A stretch of 43,961 nt of DNA from Candidatus Omnitrophota bacterium. Lineage in GTDB: Bacteria; Omnitrophota; Gorgyraeia; Zapsychrales; Zapsychraceae. The notes beneath the pieces are model-generated. The model had not been told where the DNA came from, ran no database searches, and saw only the letters and a program-made list of their open reading frames with translations. Shown piece after piece: positions 15,478 through 22,586 of this stretch. The DNA lies in assembly GCA_015233195.1 (NCBI GenBank), contig JADFYE010000016.1, forward strand, positions 1 through 43,961, read 5' to 3'. Positions within the stretch are counted from its first letter, which is position 1. Every line of letters begins with the position of its first letter. A program made the translations under genes and the position numbers.

Positions 15478-17472
15478 TTGGATGTGGCAATGTATTTTAA
15501 TATTTATGCAATTCCGCCTTTAATAACTGACATATTAATTTTAGCTATTGGATTATTTGTGTTTTTTAAAAATAAAACTGCTGCTGTAAATAAGCAGTTT
15601 TTTTATTTTTGTATAAGTCTTTTTGGTTGGTTATTGGGTTTTGTATTGATGTATTTTTCAAATGATCCGGTTAAAGGTTTGATCTTTGTGAAAATTGGTT
15701 TTACCTTTACTTATTTTGTTCCAATCTGTATTTTTCATTTTTCGGTTTCAATATTAAATCTTGTATCTAAGTATAAAAAATTTTTGTTATTTTTGTACTG
15801 CTCATCCATACCATTTATTGTATTGGGATGGAAAACTTCAACTATATATGCAGGATTGTCGAATCGTTATTGGGGATTCTATCCTATAGCAGGAAAATAT
15901 TATTTTTTGGTTGTTATCTTGACTGGTTTTTTGTTTTTATATAGTGCAGTCCTTCTTTTTAAAGGTAGTATAGCTGCAAAAAGGAGAGGTGAAATTGCTT
16001 TATTTTATCAGATAAATTATGTATTTTTTGCTGTCTTGGTTGGAACAACTGGAATTATTGATTATATAATTAAATATGGTATTTCATTTTATCCTACAGC
16101 GTATATATCTGCGTTGGGATTTATTTCTTTAATTGCTTACGCCATAGTCCGCTACCGCCTCATGGACATCCGTCTTGCCGTTACTAAAGCTGGGTTATTT
16201 GTTTTAATTTATGCTTTGGTTTTAGGTATTCCGTTTTTGGTTGGGAAGTATTTTACGCATAATTGGTTTGTGCCGACTGCATTGGCGGTAGTATTAGCTT
16301 CGTTTGGTCCATTCATATATTCTCGTCTAAGACAGGGTGCGGAAAATCGGATTTTGGCTGAGCAGAAACGCAATCAGGAAAGTCTGCTTCAAATTGCTAA
16401 ACAATTAACGCATATAAAAGAGAAGGATAAATTGGTTGAGTTTGTGTGCGATGCGGTATATAAGTTGATGAATCTTTCTAAAGTATCAATATACACTTTA
16501 GATGAGACCAGCTCCGCAGATGCGTCATCGGCGCTACGTATAGCCGATGACGCATCTGCGGAGCTGGTTATAGATATTGGTCATGAGGAAGTGTTGGGGC
16601 GGATTGAACTTGGCGCGAAGCTGGACGGCGCAGGTTTTAGTGAGGATGACGTTTCAATCCTGAATATTATTGCGGAGCAGTGCGCGTTAGCTTTGGAAAA
16701 TGTTATTTATTTACAGAGGGAAAAGCAAAGGATTATTCAGCAAGAGGCTGAGGCTAAGGCGCGGTCTTTGGATGTTATGATTGGGTCTTTGGCACATGAG
16801 ATTCAGAACCCTTTGGCAGGAGCGATCGGGAATTTGGATGTGTTGAATGAGATTATGTCCGGCGATTTAGACGAGGGATCGCGTGTTGCAGTAAAAGAGA
16901 GTTTGAAATATGTTAATGAGCCGTTAAAACGGGTTTCGAAAATGATTGCGGTTTTGCATAATTATTCTAAAGGATATTCGACGAATGATTTTCAGACATT
17001 TGATGTGATTGACGCGCTTAATGATTTTAAGGTTTTGGTTCAGGCGAGGTTGAAGAGGGAAAATTTAGAGATTAATTATGAAGTTGGGGAAAATCTGCCG
17101 AAAATAAAAGGTGTGTCAGTGTGGATACAAGAAGCTTTGATGAATTTTGTGTCTAATTCAATTCATGCGCTTAAAAATGTTCAAGATAAAAAATTAATAA
17201 TACGAGTTAACCTGCAGGCAACCCCCGGGGTTACGGAGAGGTTTATCCGGATTGAATGTGAGGATAATGGTTATGGTATTGCTCCGCATATGTTGAAAGA
17301 AATTTTTCATCCGTTTGTCACCACGAAATCTACGTCGGAGGGGACAGGGCTAGGGCTTTCTATAGTGAGCAGGCATGTTGCAGAGATGGGCGGGATAATT
17401 TCGGTTGAGAGTGCAGGAATAGGTAAAGGCGCGAAGTTTTGGGTGGAAGTGCCTGTCGTTGGATGTAATTAA
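15478..17472 (+). CDS. 7TM-GAF sensor histidine kinase (signalling kinase 2)
   Basis: About 660 residues, a paralogue of the preceding kinase with the same order: 7TM sensor, YRLMDIRLAVTKAGLFV segment, shortened GAF domain, H-box with His440 (LAHEIQNPL), N-box EALMNFVSNSIHAL, G1 DNGYGI and G2 GTGLGL. The start is uncertain: TTG 15478, GTG 15484 and ATG 15490 are in frame and no clear SD is present. The 7TM parts of the two kinases have diverged much more than their kinase cores, suggesting different ligands. A 62-bp perfect palindrome is inserted in frame in the GAF coding region (residues 344-364) and the GAF domain is about 55 residues shorter than in kinase 1, so ligand binding there may be lost. 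Confidence 0.87.
   Translation: MDVAMYFNIYAIPPLITDILILAIGLFVFFKNKTAAVNKQFFYFCISLFGWLLGFVLMYFSNDPVKGLIFVKIGFTFTYFVPICIFHFSVSILNLVSKYKKFLLFLYCSSIPFIVLGWKTSTIYAGLSNRYWGFYPIAGKYYFLVVILTGFLFLYSAVLLFKGSIAAKRRGEIALFYQINYVFFAVLVGTTGIIDYIIKYGISFYPTAYISALGFISLIAYAIVRYRLMDIRLAVTKAGLFVLIYALVLGIPFLVGKYFTHNWFVPTALAVVLASFGPFIYSRLRQGAENRILAEQKRNQESLLQIAKQLTHIKEKDKLVEFVCDAVYKLMNLSKVSIYTLDETSSADASSALRIADDASAELVIDIGHEEVLGRIELGAKLDGAGFSEDDVSILNIIAEQCALALENVIYLQREKQRIIQQEAEAKARSLDVMIGSLAHEIQNPLAGAIGNLDVLNEIMSGDLDEGSRVAVKESLKYVNEPLKRVSKMIAVLHNYSKGYSTNDFQTFDVIDALNDFKVLVQARLKRENLEINYEVGENLPKIKGVSVWIQEALMNFVSNSIHALKNVQDKKLIIRVNLQATPGVTERFIRIECEDNGYGIAPHMLKEIFHPFVTTKSTSEGTGLGLSIVSRHVAEMGGIISVESAGIGKGAKFWVEVPVVGCN
16507..16568 (+). 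repeat. in-frame palindromic element inside the kinase 2 gene
   Basis: Two perfect 26-bp arms (beginning ACCAGCTCCGCAGATGCGTC) surround a 10-base loop, GCTACGTATA. It shares a 19-bp core, GCTCCGCAGATGCGTCATC, and its complement with the intergenic hairpin at 19106-19171. It is translated without a stop as a stretch starting TSSADASSALRIADD. Palindromic elements in coding frames are known from Rickettsia; here the family is not identified. Confidence 0.85.
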
Positions 17473-17499
17473 AGAGAAGAATGGACGGTTTACTTTGAT

Positions 17500-17527
17500 T
17501 TGGACGTGTGGTATCTTTAATTATAGA
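17500..17527 (+). promoter_or_regulatory. possible promoter of the mntA-hepT operon
   Basis: TTGGAC at 17500-17505, a 16-base spacer, then TATAGA at 17522-17527, 24 bases before the ATG of mntA. Hexamers only; no operator recognised. Confidence 0.35.
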
Positions 17528-17550
17528 TTTATTAAAAGAATGGAGTACAG

Positions 17551-17844
17551 ATGACGGAGTTGAATCGTATTAAGCAAATTATAAAAGATAATAAACTGAC
17601 ATTGAAAAGTCAATTTAAGGTTAAAGAAATTGGCTTATTTGGATCATTTGTTCGTGGTGATTATTCAAGAAAAAGTGATATTGATGTTTTGGTTTCATTT
17701 TCACGTACTCCGGGAATTTTTGATTATATTAGGACGGAGAATTATTTAAAGGGCTTGTTAAAACGGAAAGTTGATCTTGTTATGAAAGGTTCGTTAAAGC
17801 CTGCAATTGGAAAAGTAGTTATGCGAGAGGTTGTTTACGTATGA
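17551..17844 (+). CDS. mntA: MntA-type minimal nucleotidyltransferase antitoxin
   Basis: 97 residues of the MNT nucleotidyltransferase fold with the active-site motif GSFVRGDYSRKSDIDVLV (about residues 31-48), including the G-S, R-G and D-x-D elements that bind Mg-ATP. MntA antitoxins neutralise their HepT partner by AMPylating a tyrosine next to the HepT active site. The following HepT gene overlaps by four bases (ATGA at 17841), as in known mntA-hepT pairs. Length is typical. SD is modest (GGAGTAC). Assignment as antitoxin is from family and pairing. Confidence 0.88.
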   Translation: MTELNRIKQIIKDNKLTLKSQFKVKEIGLFGSFVRGDYSRKSDIDVLVSFSRTPGIFDYIRTENYLKGLLKRKVDLVMKGSLKPAIGKVVMREVVYV

Positions 17845-18170
17845 TTCGTCAATATAAAGATTATGTCGAGGATATTATTTCATCTATAGAAAAAATTGAA
17901 AATTTTGTTAAAGGGATGGCGTTTGAAAAATTTGAAAAAGATGATAAAACTGTGTTTGCGGTAATACGCGGTCTGGAGATAATTGGTGAGGCTGTCAAGA
18001 AAATACCGTCTGATATTAAATCAAAGCATAAAAGTATTCCGTGGAAAGAAATGGCAGGCATGAGAGATAAATTAATTCATGAGTATTTTGGTATTAAGCC
18101 CCGGGTTGTTTGGAAGACCATAAAAGAAGACTTGCCGTTACTAAAAATTGAGTTAATAAATATTAGATGA
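17841..18170 (+). CDS. hepT: HepT-type HEPN ribonuclease toxin
   Basis: 109 residues, all-helical HEPN (DUF86) protein. The catalytic RX4HXY motif is RDKLIHEY (about residues 74-81), complete with the tyrosine that MntA modifies. Other family features are the FAVIRGLEIIGEAVKKI helix and IPWKEMAGMRD. HepT cuts RNA unless AMPylated. It is translationally coupled to mntA upstream and to the methyltransferase gene downstream by ATGA overlaps at both ends, an unusual linkage of a toxin-antitoxin pair to a housekeeping-type gene. Confidence 0.9.
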   Translation: MIRQYKDYVEDIISSIEKIENFVKGMAFEKFEKDDKTVFAVIRGLEIIGEAVKKIPSDIKSKHKSIPWKEMAGMRDKLIHEYFGIKPRVVWKTIKEDLPLLKIELINIR

Positions 18171-19108
18171 GCATAGTTGATTTATTAAAATCCGCGGTTA
18201 AGAAGCGTGAGTCTTTTAGGGCTTATACAAATGCTATCCGTTTGGTTAATGGCGTCGGGGATAAGCTGGATGGTTTGGTGCTGGAGCAGTATGATCAGTA
18301 TTTTGTTGCCCAGATATTTGACCGCCGCTGGTTTAAAGAAAAAGTAGTGCTTATCGAATTGGTTAAAGAATTGGGTGGAAAATATTTTGTGGTTAAGGAT
18401 CGCGGTTCGTCTGCATCGTCGCAGTCAGATGATATTAAGCGCGAAGTTTGGATTGAAGTCGATACTTCTAAAACTGTGGTCGAAGAGCAGGGGTTGAAAT
18501 TTGAAGTTGATCTTAATGATACTTTAAATACCGGTTTGTTTTTAGATATGCGGCATAATCGTAAGACAGTAGCTGAATTAGCTCGTGGTCGTAAAGTGTT
18601 GAATTGTTTTGCTTATACTTGTTCGTTCGGAGTTTATTGCCGGGCAGCAGGTGCGGTAAGTGTGATAAATGTCGATGTCAGTAAAAAATGTTTGGATCGG
18701 GGTCGAAAAAATTATGAGTTAAATAATATTGTTTCTGAGCCGAATGAATTTATTAAGGCGGATGCAGTTGAATATTTGACAAAAGCAGTTAAAAAAGAAA
18801 ATCGGTTTGATCTTATAATTTTAGATCCTCCGTCGTTTAGCCGTTGTGATGGTAAAACTTTTAGTGTGAAGAAAGATATGGCTTGCCTGATTAAGTTAGC
18901 AGTAAAAGTGCTGAATCCTGGAGGAGTATTATTCGCGGCAGTTAATTTTAGTGAGATGACAGCAAAAGATTTGGAATTTATGGTTGTAGATGCAAAATTA
19001 GCAGCAGGAATTAAAAATATAAAATATTTAAAGCAGGATAAAGATTTCATAGGTACTGGGTTGGTTCCAGAAAGCTATTTAGCAGCAGTATTAGTTGAAC
19101 TAAAATAA
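18167..19108 (+). CDS. class I SAM-dependent RNA methyltransferase, RlmI-like, lacking PUA
   Basis: 313 residues. The N-terminal NAIRLVNGVGDKLDGLVLEQY segment is the central domain of RlmI/RlmK-type 23S rRNA cytosine-C5 methyltransferases. TGLFLDMRHNR, the SAM-binding VLNCFAYTCSFGVYCRAAGA and the catalytic LDPPSF follow. The N-terminal PUA domain of RlmI (about 70 residues) is missing, and in the region of the usual catalytic Cys the order still fits the short COG1092 proteins. Probable activity is cytosine C5 methylation of rRNA. The start ATG overlaps the HepT stop by four bases. The stop codon itself forms the base of a 29-bp hairpin. Confidence 0.85.
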   Translation: MSIVDLLKSAVKKRESFRAYTNAIRLVNGVGDKLDGLVLEQYDQYFVAQIFDRRWFKEKVVLIELVKELGGKYFVVKDRGSSASSQSDDIKREVWIEVDTSKTVVEEQGLKFEVDLNDTLNTGLFLDMRHNRKTVAELARGRKVLNCFAYTCSFGVYCRAAGAVSVINVDVSKKCLDRGRKNYELNNIVSEPNEFIKADAVEYLTKAVKKENRFDLIILDPPSFSRCDGKTFSVKKDMACLIKLAVKVLNPGGVLFAAVNFSEMTAKDLEFMVVDAKLAAGIKNIKYLKQDKDFIGTGLVPESYLAAVLVELK

Positions 19109-19179
19109 CCGGCTCCGCAGATGCGTCATCTGCGTTATGTGGCGCAGATGACGCATCTGCGGAGCCGGTTAAAATTTTT
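19106..19179 (+). repeat. 29-bp-arm palindromic repeat acting as a likely terminator
   Basis: Perfect arms at 19106-19134 and 19143-19171 with an 8-base loop TTATGTGG, then AAATTTTTG. The GC-rich stem followed by a T run should terminate transcription of the mntA-hepT-methyltransferase operon. The arms share the GCTCCGCAGATGCGTCATC core with the element inside the kinase 2 gene, so this is a member of a mobile or expanding palindrome family. Confidence 0.85.
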
Positions 19180-19202
19180 GTTGTGTGATTTGAAAATTTA
19201 GG

Positions 19203-19408
19203 TATAATTCAGAAAGTTAAATTGCTGGCGCATTGATGTGCTGGTAAATATATAACGCAATGAAGCGTTTCTGAAAATTTGTGCAAGTCTAATTGGGCTG
19301 CGCGGTTTTTGGAAACGTTTTTTTATTTGCACAAAGAAGTGCATTTAATTGAAACGCAATGAGGCGTTTTCATAAGTATTTTTATGCTTATGAGGACGCC
19401 TTTTTTTT
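19203..19408 (+). promoter_or_regulatory. attenuator-like leader of amtB-glnK
   Basis: A TATAAT at 19203-19208 (extended GGTATAATTC; weak TTGTGT 16 bases upstream) is a plausible promoter. The roughly 215-base leader holds AACGC-AATGAA-GCGTT at 19254-19269, a long-range TTTGTGCAA/TTGCACAAA stem, and AAACGC-AATGAG-GCGTTT at 19352-19369. The last hairpin uses the same bases as the left arm of a terminator (19362-19376 pairing with 19387-19401, then eight Ts), so the two are mutually exclusive. This is the architecture of a riboswitch or attenuator. It does not match the glutamine riboswitch motifs I know. Confidence 0.65.
19362..19408 (+). terminator. intrinsic terminator in the amtB leader
   Basis: A 15-bp stem (AGGCGTTTTCATAAG with CTTATGAGGACGCCT, two G-T wobbles), a 10-base loop, and TTTTTTTT. 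It ends 22 bases before the amtB start, so it must be bypassed for expression. Confidence 0.8.
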
Positions 19409-19430
19409 ATTTAACCATGAAAGGAGCAGT

Positions 19431-20660
19431 ATGATTAATTCGGCAGATACAGTATTTGTACTTCTCTGTGCGGCATTAGTTATGTTAATGACGCCGGGGC
19501 TGGCATTGTTTTACGGAGGTATGGTAAGACGTAAAAATGTTTTGAGTGTGCTGATGCAATGTTTCTTCGCTTTATGTTTATTGAGCGTGCAATGGATGTT
19601 GTTTGGTTATAGTTTATCTTTTGCGCCGAGCAATGGATTTTGGGGCGGGTTTGCTTGGGCTGGTCTTAATGGCGTGGGAATGGAACCTTACGCTGCTTAT
19701 TCTTCAACTATTCCGCACCAAGCGTTCATGATATTTCAGGCGATGTTTGCAGTAATTACTCCGGCTTTGATCGTAGGTGCGTTTGCTGAACGCATGAAAT
19801 TTTCGTCTTTTATTGTTTTCACTTTATTATGGGCGACATTTGTTTACGCGCCGGTATGTCATTGGGTTTGGGGTAGCGGCGGATGGTTGAAACAATTGGG
19901 AGTTTTGGATTTTGCAGGCGGGATTGTGGTCCATACTACTGCAGGTATTGCTGCTTTGATCACAGCAGTTATTATTGGAAAACGAAAGGAACTCGAGCAT
20001 ACTCCTTCGCCGCATAATTTACCTTTTGTGGCAATTGGAACAGGTTTATTATGGTTTGGTTGGTTTGGTTTTAACGCAGGCAGTGCTTTAGCCGCCAATG
20101 GTGTTGCAGTAAATGCTTTTATAACTACTAATATGGCAGCAGCAGCAGCGGGCTTAAGCTGGGCGATATTAGAATGGATACGGAACGGAAAACCGACGGT
20201 GTTCGGGATCATGACGGGGATGATTGCTGGGTTAGCCACAGTTACACCGGGCGCTGGTTTTGTAAGTCCGATGTCAGCTTTAGCAATTGGGTTGCTTGCG
20301 AGCATAGTATGTTTTATAGGGGTAGCTTTGATAAAGCCGAGGTTTAATTATGATGATACTTTAGATGCGTTTGGCGTGCATGGCATCGGCGGGATATTAG
20401 GTACGATTATGGTTGGTTTATTTGCGTCAAAGTCAATTAATTCCGCAGGCGCTGACGGATTATTTTTTGGCGGGGACGTTCACCAATTATTAATTCAGTT
20501 ATTGGGCGTGGGTGTGGTGGTTTTATATACAGCATCAGCAACTTGGATAATTTATAAATTTATTGATATTTTCTGGGGTGTTAGAGTTAAGGAGAATGAA
20601 GAGTTCATCGGATTGGATTTGACTCAGCATCGGGAACGAGCTTACACAATTATTGAATAA
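19431..20660 (+). CDS. amtB: ammonium transporter AmtB
   Basis: About 409 residues and 11 membrane helices. The conserved twin histidines are in GGIVVHTTAG and DAFGVHGIGG, and the substrate vestibule motifs PGLALFYGGMVRRKN and GAFAERMKF are intact. ATG 19431 is chosen because AAAGGAG lies at 19420-19425; the longer frame beginning at 19359 would start inside the terminator. It moves ammonium across the inner membrane and is normally blocked by GlnK, whose gene follows 62 bases on, the standard amtB-glnK pairing. No cleavable signal peptide is evident. The C-terminal tail (EFIGLDLTQHRERAY) is the usual cytosolic regulatory tail. Confidence 0.95.
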   Translation: MINSADTVFVLLCAALVMLMTPGLALFYGGMVRRKNVLSVLMQCFFALCLLSVQWMLFGYSLSFAPSNGFWGGFAWAGLNGVGMEPYAAYSSTIPHQAFMIFQAMFAVITPALIVGAFAERMKFSSFIVFTLLWATFVYAPVCHWVWGSGGWLKQLGVLDFAGGIVVHTTAGIAALITAVIIGKRKELEHTPSPHNLPFVAIGTGLLWFGWFGFNAGSALAANGVAVNAFITTNMAAAAAGLSWAILEWIRNGKPTVFGIMTGMIAGLATVTPGAGFVSPMSALAIGLLASIVCFIGVALIKPRFNYDDTLDAFGVHGIGGILGTIMVGLFASKSINSAGADGLFFGGDVHQLLIQLLGVGVVVLYTASATWIIYKFIDIFWGVRVKENEEFIGLDLTQHRERAYTIIE

Positions 20661-20673
20661 GATTTTTTCGTAG

Positions 20674-20693
20674 GGTCACGATATTTCGTGACC
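20674..20693 (+). repeat. hairpin between amtB and glnK
   Basis: GGTCACGA-TATT-TCGTGACC, a perfect 8-bp stem without a T run. It could be an RNA-processing or partial-termination element that sets the amtB:glnK ratio, or a small dispersed palindrome. Confidence 0.6.
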
Positions 20694-20722
20694 AGTTTAA
20701 AATATATTAATAGGAGAGATAT

Positions 20723-21064
20723 ATGAAATTAGTTATAGCAATTATTCAGCCGCACCGGTTGGAACAAGTAAAAAAAGAATTATATAATGTAGAAGTTAAT
20801 CTTATAACTGTCAGTGAAGTTTTAGGTCATGGACGGCAAAAAGGTATTACTGAAGTTTATCGCGGGGTTAAAGAGACCGGCAACCTTTTGCGTAAGATCC
20901 GTTTAGAAATCGCGGTAAATGATAATTTTCTGGATTGCACAGTTAAAGCTATAGTCAAAGGGGCTAAGACTGGCGCTACAGGTGATGGTAAAATTTTTGT
21001 TTTAGATCTGCAGGAATGTATTCGGATAAGAACAGAAGAGACTGGCTCTTTGGCGATTGGGTAA
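20723..21064 (+). CDS. glnK: P-II nitrogen regulatory protein GlnK-type
   Basis: 113 residues, typical P-II length. Conserved parts are KLVIAIIQPHRLEQVKKEL, the T-loop start GHGRQKGITEVYRG with Tyr46, and the ATP-binding GAKTGATGDGKIFV (P-II B-loop). Aligned without gaps to GlnB, residue 51 is Glu rather than the uridylylated Tyr51, so control by GlnD at that site is unlikely and regulation would be by ATP/ADP/2-oxoglutarate alone. It sits directly behind amtB, the transporter it should gate. GGAGAG lies before the ATG. Confidence 0.93.
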   Translation: MKLVIAIIQPHRLEQVKKELYNVEVNLITVSEVLGHGRQKGITEVYRGVKETGNLLRKIRLEIAVNDNFLDCTVKAIVKGAKTGATGDGKIFVLDLQECIRIRTEETGSLAIG

Positions 21065-21068
21065 TAAA

Positions 21069-21103
21069 AAAACAGGCAGCCCAAATACTGGACTGCCTGT
21101 TTT
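21069..21103. terminator. bidirectional terminator between glnK and the PEP-CTERM gene
   Basis: AAAACAGGCAG pairs with CTGCCTGTTTT around a 13-base loop, with A's on one side and T's on the other, serving the two convergent genes. Confidence 0.85.
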
Positions 21104-21110
21104 ATTTAAA

Positions 21111-21788
21111 TTATACTTTTCTTCTTTTCAAAAACCATAACGCGCCGCTTCCCATCGAGAAAAGCGCCATTGTCATTGGTTCAGGAACTACATTATTATC
21201 TTTTGTATCGACTAAAATATACATATCATTGTAATCACGGTCTGCTGAGAGTAAATTCACATCTTCCCAAGCTATTAAATATCTATTAGGTTGTAATTGA
21301 TAAATTAACGCGTGAGGGTCATTGTTAATATTCGCGAAACGATCTGAATACCAGGTGTTTTGCTGTGGAGTGTGGATATAAAAACCGAATGGATCGGTTG
21401 ATGAGAATGAAACTGGTCCATTTTGCATTCCGCCTAAAAGTTGAGTATTATCACCAGGAGCTCCGGAATAATAACCTAGTATATTAAAGTTTTGGAACAT
21501 AGAAGCTTCTGAGACGATTCTTACAGTTGCAGTTTGATTGCCTGCCCAAGAAAAAGGATCAGCAGTTGAACCGCTATAACCGATATAACCGGTTTTAGCG
21601 AAATTTTCTGCCGCAGTTTGGTTGGCAGAATAACCATTACTGACCATCCAAGCCCCGAGTTGTTGATAACCATATAGACCGTTATCTAAACTTTTTCCCC
21701 AATTAACTGAAAATGACGCCTGAGCGCTTGAGGTTAGCGCTATCAGGGTAATCCCGATAAATAAGATGAGGCGGGTAAGTTTGTTCAT
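21111..21788 (-). CDS. PEP-CTERM sorted exoprotein with DUF4114-like domain
   Basis: 225 residues. A signal peptide (to about SSAQA, residue 24) opens the protein. The C-terminal half has the DUF4114 pattern RYLIAWEDVNLLSADRDYND, an acidic likely calcium-binding motif. The end is a PEP-CTERM sorting signal: VPEP, a hydrophobic helix, then KRRKV. Such proteins are cut and exported by exosortase, often into an exopolysaccharide matrix; no exosortase gene is in the window. Expression should come from box promoter P1. Convergent with glnK. Confidence 0.85.
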   Translation of the reverse strand: MNKLTRLILFIGITLIALTSSAQASFSVNWGKSLDNGLYGYQQLGAWMVSNGYSANQTAAENFAKTGYIGYSGSTADPFSWAGNQTATVRIVSEASMFQNFNILGYYSGAPGDNTQLLGGMQNGPVSFSSTDPFGFYIHTPQQNTWYSDRFANINNDPHALIYQLQPNRYLIAWEDVNLLSADRDYNDMYILVDTKDNNVVPEPMTMALFSMGSGALWFLKRRKV

Positions 21789-21834
21789 GTGTTTTTTCTC
21801 CTTTTATTAATTTTTTTATTTTAGGCATATTGCT

Positions 21835-21878
21835 ATTCTATGTAAAAGTAAAATTTTATCAATTGTACCAAAGTATAA
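21835..21878 (-). promoter_or_regulatory. box promoter P1
   Basis: On the minus strand the box TTATACTTTGGTACAATTG (21878 to 21860), 19 bases, then TAGAAT as -10 (21840 to 21835). It has no -35, as expected for an activator-dependent promoter. Drives the PEP-CTERM gene; divergent from P2 about 60 bp away. Confidence 0.75.
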
Positions 21879-21938
21879 TAAAGATTGTTTAAATATTTTC
21901 AAGAAAATATTTTGGGGTCGCTTTAATGCTTCTCTATA

Positions 21939-21981
21939 TTATACCGCGGTACAATTGATTAATTTTTTCGCGCCATATAAA
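21939..21981 (+). promoter_or_regulatory. box promoter P2
   Basis: TTATACCGCGGTACAATTG at 21939-21957, 18 bases, then TATAAA at 21976-21981, 39 bases before the ATG of the small secreted protein. Confidence 0.75.
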
Positions 21982-22019
21982 GTAATCCCGTAAATTATAT
22001 TAATTAAAAAGGAGAGAAA

Positions 22020-22460
22020 ATGTTAAGAGCAACTTTTAAATTTAAATCAGTTTTGGTTGTTATTTTAGGTGTGTCACTGTTATGTTCATGCGCGTTTGCA
22101 CGGGAAGATGATAATAGAGGAGATCGGAAAGAAGATAATAGGGGAGATGTTCGTGGAGATGTTCGAAGAGATAATAGTGGGGATAATCGTGGAGACATCC
22201 GGGAAAACAGACATGAAGATCGTTGGAGCCATAATCGTCAAGATCGGTATCATTACCGCGACGGCAGGTGGTTTAGGCGGGGTTGGTTTGGATGGGAATT
22301 TGTTGTTTCTACTTTAGTGATTGGAGCGTTGGTCGAGTCATTACCGCCAAATCATACTACTATTATTATTGATAATACGCCTTACTATTATGATAACGTT
22401 GTGTATTATCGGCAATTGCCTGATGGGGCTTATATTGTTGTTCAACCGCCACGCAGGTAA
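22020..22460 (+). CDS. secreted Arg/Asp/Gly-repeat protein
   Basis: 146 residues. Signal peptide to about residue 27, with CSCAFA possibly serving as a lipobox-like or signal peptidase I site. A low-complexity repeat of NRGD/VRGD/EDNRGD units (about residues 30-75) follows, then a basic Arg/His/Trp patch, a hydrophobic segment (FVVSTLVIGALVESL) and a Tyr-rich end YYYDNVVYYRQLPDGAYIVV, similar to C-termini of DUF6515-type envelope proteins. Function unknown; probably a periplasmic or surface envelope component. AAAGGAG precedes the ATG, and promoter P2 places it in the same regulon as its neighbours. Confidence 0.75.
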   Translation: MLRATFKFKSVLVVILGVSLLCSCAFAREDDNRGDRKEDNRGDVRGDVRRDNSGDNRGDIRENRHEDRWSHNRQDRYHYRDGRWFRRGWFGWEFVVSTLVIGALVESLPPNHTTIIIDNTPYYYDNVVYYRQLPDGAYIVVQPPRR

Positions 22461-22473
22461 CAAGGATAGAGCA

Positions 22474-22517
22474 TTATACCAAGGTATAATAGCTTTTAAA
22501 TTTTTTAGTACGATAAT
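22474..22517 (+). promoter_or_regulatory. box promoter P3
   Basis: TTATACCAAGGTATAATAG at 22474-22492, whose first 16 bases have perfect 7-bp palindromic arms, then 19 bases and GATAAT at 22512-22517. It precedes the REC gene and may also transcribe the kinase and FixJ genes behind it, which have no box of their own. Confidence 0.75.
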
Positions 22518-22586
22518 AGGACGCAATTACAATTAGAATTTTAACCATTGTTCATGCCTATTTTTATAATTGGGGGAAAGAACTTA

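Noticed and set aside
19222..19242. sigma-54 promoter before amtB
   Set aside because: TGGCGC and TGTGCT are present, but the GG-to-GC spacing is 11 rather than the required 10 bases.
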